From assembly GCA_016868955.1 (NCBI GenBank), contig VGFF01000010.1, positions 1 through 26,898 on the forward strand: a DNA stretch of 26,898 nucleotides. Reading direction: 5' to 3'. Positions 14,948 through 21,290 of this stretch are shown one piece after another. The notes below the pieces were generated by a model. It worked only from the letters and a program-made list of their open reading frames with translations, did not search any database and had not been told where the DNA came from. The DNA is from Armatimonadota bacterium. GTDB taxonomy: Bacteria; Sysuimicrobiota; Sysuimicrobiia; Sysuimicrobiales; VGFF01. The position numbers and the translations under genes were made by a program. Within the stretch, counting starts at the first letter, position 1. Each line of letters begins with the position of its first letter.

Positions 14948-15820
14948 ATGATTGCGATCAACCAAGACAAGCTGATTTCGATCTCCACTGCCGGAGAGGT
15001 CGTCGCGCCGCGCATGCCGGGCCTGCCGGGTATGCCGCACGTGATCGGCCGCGACGGAAAGGCCGTGATCGTGCCGTCGTTCGGCAGCATCGTCTACAAC
15101 GTGCGCGTCGGCGATTCGGTCTTCGGATGGGTGGCCGAGAACGTCCATCCCGGCGTGTCGATCAAGAACCGCGAGGAGGCGCCGCACGTCGCGCTGCACA
15201 ACCTCGCCTGCGTCGGCAACGAAGCGACCGTGATGTCCGGCGTCGCGAAGGGCGCGAAAGGCGCGGTCACCGGCAAGAGCGGACGCTGGTCCGAGCACGT
15301 CATCATCAGCTTCGAGCCGGGCGCGCTCGAGAAGATGGCGATCGGCGACCGCGTGCTCGTCAAGGCGTTCGGCACCGGCCTGAAGTTCAAGGACGCGCCG
15401 AACGTGCTCGCCAAGAGCCTGTCGCCGCGACTCGTCGAAGCGTGGGGGCTGCAAGCGAAGGACGGCGCGCTGCACGCACCGGTCGTCGGCACCGTGCCGG
15501 CCGAGCTGATGGGCGCCGGTTCCGGTCTGTCCAGCGACGGCGGCGTGCTCGACATCCAAACCGCGGACAAGGAACTGTTGAAGAGCGCGGGGCTATCGGA
15601 CCTTCGGATCGGCGACTTCGTCGCCTTCCAGGACTGCGACGCGACGTTCAACAGCGGTTTCCACAAGGGCGCGGTGAGCGTCGGTGTCGTCTCGCAGGGC
15701 GACAGCTACCGCGCCGGCTTCGGCCCGGGAGTCACGATCCTGCTCACGTCGCGCGCCGGCGCGATCAAGCCGGTGCAGAAGGCGGGCGTGAACCTGAAGG
15801 GGTTGTTGGGGCTGGGATAG
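14948..15820 (+). CDS. DUF4438 family protein, second tandem copy
   Basis: The 290-residue protein is a paralogue of the preceding gene. The same landmarks occur in order: V-P-S-F-G-S-I-V-Y-N, H-V-A-L-H-N-L-A-C-V-G-N-E-A, G-D-R-V-L-V-K-A-F-G-T-G-L-K, D-L-R-I-G-D-F-V-A-F-Q-D-C-D-A-T, and G-F-G-P-G-V-T-I-L-L. The family core is kept, but this copy has fewer His and Cys residues than the first and a different N-terminus rich in Pro and Gly (MPGLPGMPH). GAGGAG at 14935-14940 precedes ATG 14948. A perfect hairpin at 15848-15881 ends the pair. The reaction is unknown. Divergence of the two copies suggests distinct subunits or substrates and not recent duplication. Confidence 0.85.
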   Translation: MIAINQDKLISISTAGEVVAPRMPGLPGMPHVIGRDGKAVIVPSFGSIVYNVRVGDSVFGWVAENVHPGVSIKNREEAPHVALHNLACVGNEATVMSGVAKGAKGAVTGKSGRWSEHVIISFEPGALEKMAIGDRVLVKAFGTGLKFKDAPNVLAKSLSPRLVEAWGLQAKDGALHAPVVGTVPAELMGAGSGLSSDGGVLDIQTADKELLKSAGLSDLRIGDFVAFQDCDATFNSGFHKGAVSVGVVSQGDSYRAGFGPGVTILLTSRAGAIKPVQKAGVNLKGLLGLG

Positions 15821-15847
15821 CGCTCATCCATAGGATAGGATCGCCTG

Positions 15848-15881
15848 CGCTGTGACCCGGGAGAAATCCCGGGTCACAGCG
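15848..15881. terminator. perfect 15-bp hairpin with GAAA loop
   Basis: CGCTGTGACCCGGGA and its exact complement are separated by GAAA, 28 bases after the stop of the second DUF4438 gene. The bases after it on the plus strand (GTTGTCGT after the stem) are only partly U-rich; on the minus strand there is no T tract. It lies between convergent units, so it probably acts for the DUF4438 pair and may also stop minus-strand transcription from the prepilin genes. Confidence 0.8.
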
Positions 15882-16003
15882 TTGTCGTGCGAATTACGGC
15901 CTCGGTTGCGAGTTGGCGATTCGTCAGGATCAGAGCATGGACGGCCATGAGCGACCATAGGTGGCCGGCGGGCCGCGATGTTCCTCGGTACGGGCGCGGC
16001 CGC

Positions 16004-16450
16004 CTACGGCGCCGCCGTCGAGATGCCGCCCATCGGGGTCACGGAAACCGTCGCCGTGCCGGCGGCGGTCGGCCCCTCCGCGTCCGGATCGACCTCCCGC
16101 GTGATCCGATCGGCGGCCGCGTCGTACGCGAACGTCACCGTATAGTCGCTGGTTGGCGAGAACGGCGAGCCCGCGGCAACACGCACCGTGACCGACGTCG
16201 CCGTTTCCGCCGTGATCGTCGTGCCCCAGCGACTTTCGTCCGTCAGGCTGTCGATCGCCGCCCGCAGCTGCGATTGCGTCTGCACGGAGTCGCCGATGTG
16301 GCGGAGCGATCGCCCGCCGGTGCCGACGAGCGGGTACACCGAGCCCGACATCGCCAGCATCAGCGTCGTTCCGACGATGAGGTCGAAAAGCGAGAAGCCG
16401 CGCTCGTCGCGAACGACACAGCGAAGGCGAGCGCGCAGATTATTGATCAT
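16004..16450 (-). CDS. prepilin-like protein with N-methylation site
   Basis: The 148-residue protein has a class III (prepilin) signal: a basic leader ending D-E-R-G, then F-S-L-F-D-L-I-V-G-T-T-L-M-L-A-M-S, the hydrophobic helix that packs pilus or pseudopilus cores. Cleavage would fall between Gly18 and Phe19. Position +5, normally Glu, is Asp here. The remaining 110 residues look like a beta-rich globular head (TTITAETATSVTVRVAAG). It starts at ATG 16450 inside the end of the upstream prepilin gene, an 11-base overlap, so the two are translated together. No pilin ATPase, peptidase or secretin is nearby, so assembly must rely on machinery elsewhere. It may be a minor pilin of type IV pili, a competence pseudopilus or a type II secretion system. 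Confidence 0.78.
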   Translation of the reverse strand: MINNLRARLRCVVRDERGFSLFDLIVGTTLMLAMSGSVYPLVGTGGRSLRHIGDSVQTQSQLRAAIDSLTDESRWGTTITAETATSVTVRVAAGSPFSPTSDYTVTFAYDAAADRITREVDPDAEGPTAAGTATVSVTPMGGISTAAP

Positions 16451-16880
16451 CGAGCACCGTTGTCAGGGAGTACAGCGGGGCCGCGTCGGCGTCCGACGGC
16501 CGATAGACGTTGACCGTGACCTTCGTCAGCGTCAGATCGGCGTTGGGCGTCACGTCGACGGCGATTTGGAACGTGCGGTTGGTCGGATTCGTGACGCCGG
16601 CGTAGGGCGCAGATAGTGGACGGTTCGTGCGCGCCAGATCGGTGAATCCGACCATCGTGTACGGATTCGCCCTGGCGTGAACGTGTTCCATCACCTGGTT
16701 CGCCAGGGTCGTCGCCGAGGCCAGCTCGTCGGAACGGCCGGAGATCGACAACCTCACGAGCAACGCCTGAATGAGCGCGACGGCGGTGAAGCTAAAGAGC
16801 GATACGGCGACTAGGAACTCCAGGATGCCCATGCCGTCTTGGCGGCGGACCAGCGAGCATCGCTTCCAGACCCAATGCAC
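16440..16880 (-). CDS. prepilin-like minor pilin (PilV/GspI-like)
   Basis: The 146-residue protein starts at GTG 16880, chosen for GGGAGG six bases upstream. A 16-residue basic leader (with R-R-Q-D-G) precedes M-G-I-L-E-F-L-V-A-V-S-L-F-S-F-T-A-V-A; cleavage after Gly16 puts Glu at +5, as in canonical prepilins, with Met as first mature residue. The hydrophobic helix is followed by A-N-Q-V-M-E-H-V-H-A-R-A-N-P, the kind of segment seen in PilV and GspI minor pilins, and by a beta-rich head. It overlaps the next prepilin gene. Longer open frames upstream (to 17072) lack similarity and run through the terminator hairpin, so they are rejected. Confidence 0.78.
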   Translation of the reverse strand: MHWVWKRCSLVRRQDGMGILEFLVAVSLFSFTAVALIQALLVRLSISGRSDELASATTLANQVMEHVHARANPYTMVGFTDLARTNRPLSAPYAGVTNPTNRTFQIAVDVTPNADLTLTKVTVNVYRPSDADAAPLYSLTTVLDDQ

Positions 16881-16886
16881 GATTGG

Positions 16887-16892
16887 CCTCCC
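16887..16892 (-). promoter_or_regulatory. ribosome binding site deciding the prepilin start
   Basis: GGGAGG on the minus strand sits six bases before GTG 16880. The upstream ATG at 16904 would bury this site in coding sequence and give an unusually long leader. Confidence 0.55.
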
Positions 16893-16977
16893 TTCGTTTC
16901 CCATGCGGTGGCCACGCGGGGATTTCGGTCCCCTCGATCTCCTTATCGACGAAGAACCGCCAGTTCTTGAGACGACC

Positions 16978-17002
16978 CGGACCCTCCGTCCGGACCCTCC
17001 GT
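16978..17002. repeat. tandem 12-base direct repeat in the prepilin leader
   Basis: CGGACCCTCCGT occurs twice with one base between (16978-16989 and 16991-17002), about 100 bases upstream of the prepilin start on the minus strand, where it reads ACGGAGGGTCCG. Each unit is also a near-palindrome. It could be an operator or a pair of structured RNA elements; nothing identifies a regulator. Confidence 0.5.
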
Positions 17003-17029
17003 GCGGCGGATCGCCACGGCACAAACGGA

Positions 17030-17057
17030 AGAGCCCGCCGGCGAACCGGCGGGCTCT
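17030..17057. terminator. 12-bp perfect hairpin after the msrA-yfiT unit
   Basis: AGAGCCCGCCGG and its exact complement flank a CGAA tetraloop. On the minus strand it follows the stop of the YfiT-like gene by 25 bases and is trailed by TTCCGTTTGTG, moderately T-rich, which fits an intrinsic terminator of the msrA unit. It also insulates the downstream prepilin genes, which run in the same direction. Confidence 0.8.
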
Positions 17058-17082
17058 CATTAGATAGGACACTTCCTGTCGA

Positions 17083-17604
17083 CTACCAGCCGTGTTGCTG
17101 GCGCAACCACGCGATCGCGCTGACGTGGTGCCTCACATGGAACGCGTAGATTTGCAGCTGTTGGTCCAGCGTCGGCGTTTGCTGGCGCTCCGCGTTGTGG
17201 AACGTCCGTTTGAACTGCGCCTCGGACATCGATTTCAAGAGCGCTGCCCAGCGCTGGTGCAAACCGTCGAACAAGGACAAGGACGCCGGGACGCTGCCGC
17301 TCACGGCGTCCGGCAGCGCCATCCACTTGTCAATGTTCACGGACTTCACCGTCGGGTTGTCCTCGGTGAGCGCGAGGCGAAAGCGAAAGTAGCTGTTGAG
17401 ATGGCTGTCGGCGAGGTGGTGCACGATCTGGCGGATCGTCCAATTACGGTATTTCGTGTCGAGCTGCGCGTCGCTCAAGCCCGCGACGGCGTCGTGCAGG
17501 ACGCGCGGGGCGTGTTCGATCTCGCCGATGAGCGCGTTGCGTTCGGCCGCGGTCAGGTTCTCCTTGCGCTCGAATTGGCCCGCGGGATACTGCGGCGCCT
17601 CCAT
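17083..17604 (-). CDS. YfiT/DinB-family metal-dependent putative thiol transferase
   Basis: The 173-residue protein matches the YfiT branch of the DinB superfamily of four-helix-bundle metalloproteins; B. subtilis relatives are linked to bacillithiol transfer in detoxification. The opening Q-Y-P-A-G-Q-F, the W-T-I-R-Q-I-V-H-H-L-A-D-S-H-L-N-S-Y segment (residues 55-72) and F-H-V-R-H-H-V-S-A-I near 156-164 give the expected three metal-binding histidines (about His63, His156, His160). AAGGAGG upstream on the minus strand supports ATG 17604. It follows msrA by 42 bases in the same direction, so a shared oxidative-stress or thiol-repair role is likely as inference. Whether this organism makes bacillithiol cannot be told here. 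Confidence 0.9.
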   Translation of the reverse strand: MEAPQYPAGQFERKENLTAAERNALIGEIEHAPRVLHDAVAGLSDAQLDTKYRNWTIRQIVHHLADSHLNSYFRFRLALTEDNPTVKSVNIDKWMALPDAVSGSVPASLSLFDGLHQRWAALLKSMSEAQFKRTFHNAERQQTPTLDQQLQIYAFHVRHHVSAIAWLRQQHGW

Positions 17605-17646
17605 AGATATGGCCTCCTTTGTGATGGTGGATCGGTTCGGGCGAAG

Positions 17647-18216
17647 CTACTTCTTCAACCGCTCCATGTACTTCACGCGAAACTTCGCCACCTTCGGGGC
17701 GACGATCGCCATGCAATACGGCTGGGACGGATTCCGCTCGAAGTATCTCTGGTGATACGCCTCCGCCGGGTAGAAGACGTCGAGCGGCTCCAGCGTCGTG
17801 ACGAGCGGTCGGTTCCAGATCCGGTTCTTCTCAACATCCTCGAGGGCAGCCTCGGCGATCGCCTTCTGCTCGGGCGTGAGGTAGAAAATCGCTGATCGGT
17901 ATTGGGTCCCGATGTCATTGCCTTGACGATTCAACGTCGTCGGATCGTGGATCGCGAAGAACACATCGAGCATCTCGCGGTAGGACACAACCGCCGGGTC
18001 GAACGTGACCTGCACGACCTCGGCGTGACCGGTCCGCCCGGAGCACACCTGCTCATACGTCGGATTCGCGACCGGACCGCCGGCGTAACCCGAGACGACG
18101 CGCTCGACGCCCCGGAGCTCCTGATAGACGGCTTCCAAGCACCAAAAGCACCCTCCAGCGAGCGTCGCGATCTCATAGTGCTTTCCGTTCGGGTGGACCT
18201 GCGCTTCGTGCGACAT
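17647..18216 (-). CDS. msrA: peptide-methionine (S)-S-oxide reductase MsrA
   Basis: The 189-residue protein is a complete MsrA, which reduces methionine-S-sulfoxide in proteins and free methionine. The catalytic Cys23 lies in G-G-C-F-W-C-L-E-A-V; then follow G-V-x-x-V-V-S-G-Y-A-G-G, C-S-G-R-T-G-H-A-E-V-V-Q-V, F-F-x-I-H-D-P-T-T-L-N-R-Q-G-N-D-x-G-T-Q-Y-R-S, and a C-terminal A-E-x-Y-H-Q-R-Y-F. A Cys in Q-P-Y-C near the C-terminus may be the resolving residue. AAAGGAG five bases before ATG 18216 sets the start; the frame continuing to 18525 has no similarity. It leads a two-gene unit with the YfiT-like gene, ended by the hairpin at 17030-17057. Confidence 0.96.
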   Translation of the reverse strand: MSHEAQVHPNGKHYEIATLAGGCFWCLEAVYQELRGVERVVSGYAGGPVANPTYEQVCSGRTGHAEVVQVTFDPAVVSYREMLDVFFAIHDPTTLNRQGNDIGTQYRSAIFYLTPEQKAIAEAALEDVEKNRIWNRPLVTTLEPLDVFYPAEAYHQRYFERNPSQPYCMAIVAPKVAKFRVKYMERLKK

Positions 18217-18363
18217 CACAGCTCCTTTGCCGAGCACGATCGGGCGAGGCGAACCCGGCTCTCCGATTCTACGCGATCGCGGTTGCGAACGTGACCAGCG
18301 ACGATTCCGGCCGCGCGCTCCTCCGGAGGAGGATCCACGCGCGGCGCCGGGTAACCAGTCCCC

Positions 18364-19509
18364 ATGCCCCCCCGCTGTACCGTTGCCGTGACCGGCGATT
18401 TGCAACTGAGCCGGCCGCTCGCCCGCGAGGGCGCCGACGCGCCCGAGGCGGCAACGGCGGCCGTCTACGCCCGCCTCCGGGCCGCCGACCTGACGTTCGC
18501 CAACGTCGAAACGCCGCTGTCGCACGAACCCGCAGGCGGCGACAAGCTCGTCGCGTTCGCCGCCGATCCCGGCCTGGCGCCGCAGCTACGCGCGATCGGC
18601 GTCGACGTCGCGACGCTCGCGAACAACCACGCGCTCGATTGCGGCGCGCAAGGTTTGCATGACACGTTGACCGCTCTTGCCGGCGCCGGCATCGCGACCG
18701 TGGGCGCCGGCGCGTCGATCAACGAGGCGTTCGCGCCCCACATCGCAATCGCCCACGGCTTGCGCGTCGCCTTCGTCGGATTGTCGGGCACCCTGCCGCC
18801 CGGGTCGGCCGCCACGGCCGATCGCCCGGGCATCGCGCCGATTCGCGTCTACACGCGCTACGTGATCGACGCCGAGAGCTTGCTCGAGCAGCCGGGCACG
18901 GCGCCGTATGTCGAGACGGGATCGGAGGTCGCCGACGTCGCGCGAGCGGCCGACGCGGTGCGCCGCGCCAAAGCCGCCGCCGACCTCGTGATCGTCGGGA
19001 TGCATTGGGGCGTGCCGGCCGGATTCGTCGCGCCCTTCCAGGACGCGGTTGCCGAGTACCAACCACCGCTCGCCCACGCGCTCGTCGAAGCCGGCGCGAG
19101 CGTCATCGTCGGGAATCACGCGCACGTCCTGCACCCGATCGCGTTCCACCGCGGCGCGGTCATCTTCTACTCGTTGGGCAACTTCCTGTTCCACCGCCTG
19201 CGGCCGACGAACGCGGTCGGCCTGCGCCGAGACTACCCGCCGTACTCCTGGAAGTCGCTGCGCTCGCGCGCGAATCGCCTGTCGGCGCTGCCGGTCCTCA
19301 CGCTCGATGCCGATGGCGTGCGTGCCGTCGAAATCGTGCCCTTGATGCTGACGACCGACGGTGAGCCGGCGATCGCCGAAGGGGCGGTCGCCACCGAGAT
19401 CCTGACGATGCTGGACGAGACGAGCCGGGCTTTTGGCGCGCGGATCGAGGCGCGCGGCGTCGTCGGTCACGCCGTCCCCACGGCGCCGGACAAGGAGAGA
19501 TCACGATGA
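18364..19509 (+). CDS. CapA/PgsA-family metallophosphoesterase-like protein
   Basis: The 381-residue protein belongs to the CapA family named after poly-gamma-glutamate capsule synthesis (CapA/PgsA), with a calcineurin-like phosphoesterase fold. The family motifs are present: T-G-D near residue 11, F-A-N-V-E-T-P-L-S (45-53), T-L-A-N-N-H-A-L-D (84-92), V-G-M-H-W-G, V-I-V-G-N-H-A-H-V-L-H-P and F-Y-S-L-G-N-F-L-F. Typical CapA has an N-terminal membrane anchor; none is seen here, so the protein is probably cytoplasmic. An in-frame TAA lies 9 bases before ATG 18364, which fixes the start even though no ribosome site is visible. Its stop overlaps the first M28 gene as ATGA, so the three genes form one unit. 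No PgsBC ligase genes are present, so capsule synthesis itself is doubtful. Confidence 0.88.
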   Translation: MPPRCTVAVTGDLQLSRPLAREGADAPEAATAAVYARLRAADLTFANVETPLSHEPAGGDKLVAFAADPGLAPQLRAIGVDVATLANNHALDCGAQGLHDTLTALAGAGIATVGAGASINEAFAPHIAIAHGLRVAFVGLSGTLPPGSAATADRPGIAPIRVYTRYVIDAESLLEQPGTAPYVETGSEVADVARAADAVRRAKAAADLVIVGMHWGVPAGFVAPFQDAVAEYQPPLAHALVEAGASVIVGNHAHVLHPIAFHRGAVIFYSLGNFLFHRLRPTNAVGLRRDYPPYSWKSLRSRANRLSALPVLTLDADGVRAVEIVPLMLTTDGEPAIAEGAVATEILTMLDETSRAFGARIEARGVVGHAVPTAPDKERSR

Positions 19510-21290
19510 GCGAGTTGTTCACCGCTTTGCGGGACGTCGAGAGGCGGATCGTCGAGGCGGTCTCGGGCAAGCGGCTGCTGGACCACACGGCGGCGATCGC
19601 GCGCTACGTCCGGCTGACGGGCACGCCGGAGGAGGACCGCGCGTTTCGTGACGTGCAGGCGCGCTTGGAAGCGCTCGGCGTCTCGACGAAGCTGCTTCAC
19701 CACGACGCCTACGTCAGTCTGCCGGTCGAGGCGGCGTTGGACGTGATCGCGCCGGAATCGCGGAAGATTGAATGCTACACGACGTCGTTCTCGATCACGA
19801 CGCCGGCGGAGGGCATCGAAGGCGAGCTCGTGTACTGCGGCGAGGGCCACGCCGCCGACTTCGAAGGAAAGGACCTGCGAGGCAAGGTTCTGTTGTTCGA
19901 CGGATTACCTTCGCCGAGCAAGGCCATGGACGCGGACCGCCACGGCGCCGCCGGTCACCTCCACGCCGGTGACGACCACCTGCACTGGATGATCATCTCG
20001 CCGGTCTGGGGCAGCCCGACACCCGATCGCGTGCCCCTGATGCCGAAATCGGCCGCGGCCTGCATCAGGCGCGGCGACGGCGCTTGGCTGCGCGAGCGGC
20101 TCGCCAAGGGCGCCGTGCGCGTGCGCCTGCGCACGAAGGCCGATACCGGATGGCGCAAGACGCCGTTGCTCGTCGCCGACATCCCGGGTCAAACGAAGGA
20201 CTTCATCTTGTTCAGCGGCCACCTCGACTCCTGGGATCACGGCGCGATGGACAACGGCACGGCGAACGCGGCGATGATCGAGCTCGCCGGGTTGCTGAAC
20301 GCCGAGTGCGCGCACTTGCGCCGAGGCATCCGGTTGTGTTTCTGGTCCGGGCACTCGCACGGCCGCTACTCCGGGTCGGCGTGGTACGTCGACCACCATT
20401 GGGAAGCGCTGCACGAGCACTGCGTCGCCCACGTCAACATCGACTCCGTCGGCGGCAAGGGCGCGAACGTGCTCGTCGACCCGACGCTGATGGCGGAGAC
20501 GAAGCCGCTGGCGGCGGCGGCGATTCGAGAACACGCGGGGCAAGAGCTGATCGGCAAGCGCATCGGGCGCATGGGAGATCACTCGCTCGTCGGCGTCGGC
20601 GTCGCTTCGATGTTCATGAGCATCAGCCACCAGCCGCCGCATGACGACGCGACGAGCCGGGCGCTCGCGGTTCGCCTCGGCGGCAAGGTCTTGTCGGGCG
20701 GCCTCGGCTGGTGGTGGCACACGGCGCAGGACACGCTCGACAAGATCGACGAGGACAACTTCATCCGCGACACGCGAGTCTACGCGACGGTGCTGTTCCG
20801 ACTCGCGGCCGCACCGGTCTTGCCGCTTGATCTGCGCGAGCATGCTGCCGAGTGGGTACAGATCCTCGAGGATCTGGCGAAGGTGGCCGGTGGGCGCTTC
20901 GATCTCGAACAACTGGAGACGCGCGCGCGCAAGCTAGAGTCGCTTGCGGTCGCGCTGCATCGCCGGGCCGATACTCTGGCCCGCGATGCAGCGACCGGAC
21001 ACGAGGACGAGGCCGGCATCGCGACGGTCAACGCGTGCATCCAAGCCGTGTGCCGAACCCTCGTGCCCGTGAGCTACACGCGTTCGGGCGCGTTCGACCA
21101 TGACCTGGCGCTGCCGGCCACGCCGCTCGGGGCCCTCGACGACGTGCGCAAGCTCGCGAAGACCAAATCGGGCAGCGACGACGCGAAGTTCTTGGAGACG
21201 GCGCTCGTCCGCGCGCGCAACCGGGCCGCGCACGCGCTCGCGAAAGCGATACGGCAAGTTGAGGTTACCTTGGAGGGCCTGCATGCGTGA
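19506..21290 (+). CDS. M28-family peptidase-like protein, first copy
   Basis: The 594-residue protein has an M28 aminopeptidase fold (zinc exopeptidases) with an inserted segment (about residues 90-215) resembling a protease-associated domain. Visible metal-site residues are His239 in F-S-G-H-L-D-S-W, Asp249 in A-M-D-N-G-T-A-N, Asp313 in H-V-N-I-D-S-V-G and His405 in W-W-W-H-T-A-Q-D-T. Between them, where M28 enzymes have Glu-Glu, this protein reads F-W-S-G-H-S-H-G-R-Y-S-G-S (279-291), so the catalytic base is not in its usual form. No signal peptide is seen. A helical C-terminal part of about 170 residues follows. It overlaps CapA by ATGA and the second copy by eight bases. Peptidase activity is not assured. 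Confidence 0.85.
   Translation: MSELFTALRDVERRIVEAVSGKRLLDHTAAIARYVRLTGTPEEDRAFRDVQARLEALGVSTKLLHHDAYVSLPVEAALDVIAPESRKIECYTTSFSITTPAEGIEGELVYCGEGHAADFEGKDLRGKVLLFDGLPSPSKAMDADRHGAAGHLHAGDDHLHWMIISPVWGSPTPDRVPLMPKSAAACIRRGDGAWLRERLAKGAVRVRLRTKADTGWRKTPLLVADIPGQTKDFILFSGHLDSWDHGAMDNGTANAAMIELAGLLNAECAHLRRGIRLCFWSGHSHGRYSGSAWYVDHHWEALHEHCVAHVNIDSVGGKGANVLVDPTLMAETKPLAAAAIREHAGQELIGKRIGRMGDHSLVGVGVASMFMSISHQPPHDDATSRALAVRLGGKVLSGGLGWWWHTAQDTLDKIDEDNFIRDTRVYATVLFRLAAAPVLPLDLREHAAEWVQILEDLAKVAGGRFDLEQLETRARKLESLAVALHRRADTLARDAATGHEDEAGIATVNACIQAVCRTLVPVSYTRSGAFDHDLALPATPLGALDDVRKLAKTKSGSDDAKFLETALVRARNRAAHALAKAIRQVEVTLEGLHA

Noticed and set aside
14030..15820. 596-residue frame that seems to fuse an Arg-rich stretch to the second DUF4438 gene
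   Set aside because: The first half is a shadow of the first DUF4438 gene; GAGGAG and ATG at 14948 mark the true start.
16792..17022. 76-residue minus-strand frame with LKNWRFFVDKEIEG
   Set aside because: It crosses the prepilin start in another frame and lacks a start with a ribosome site; the coherent stretch is short and matches no family I know.
21100..21282. N-terminal extension of the second M28 gene
   Set aside because: It would overlap the end of the first M28 gene by almost 190 bases in a different frame; TGGAGGG and ATG 21283 are adjacent to the start of family similarity.
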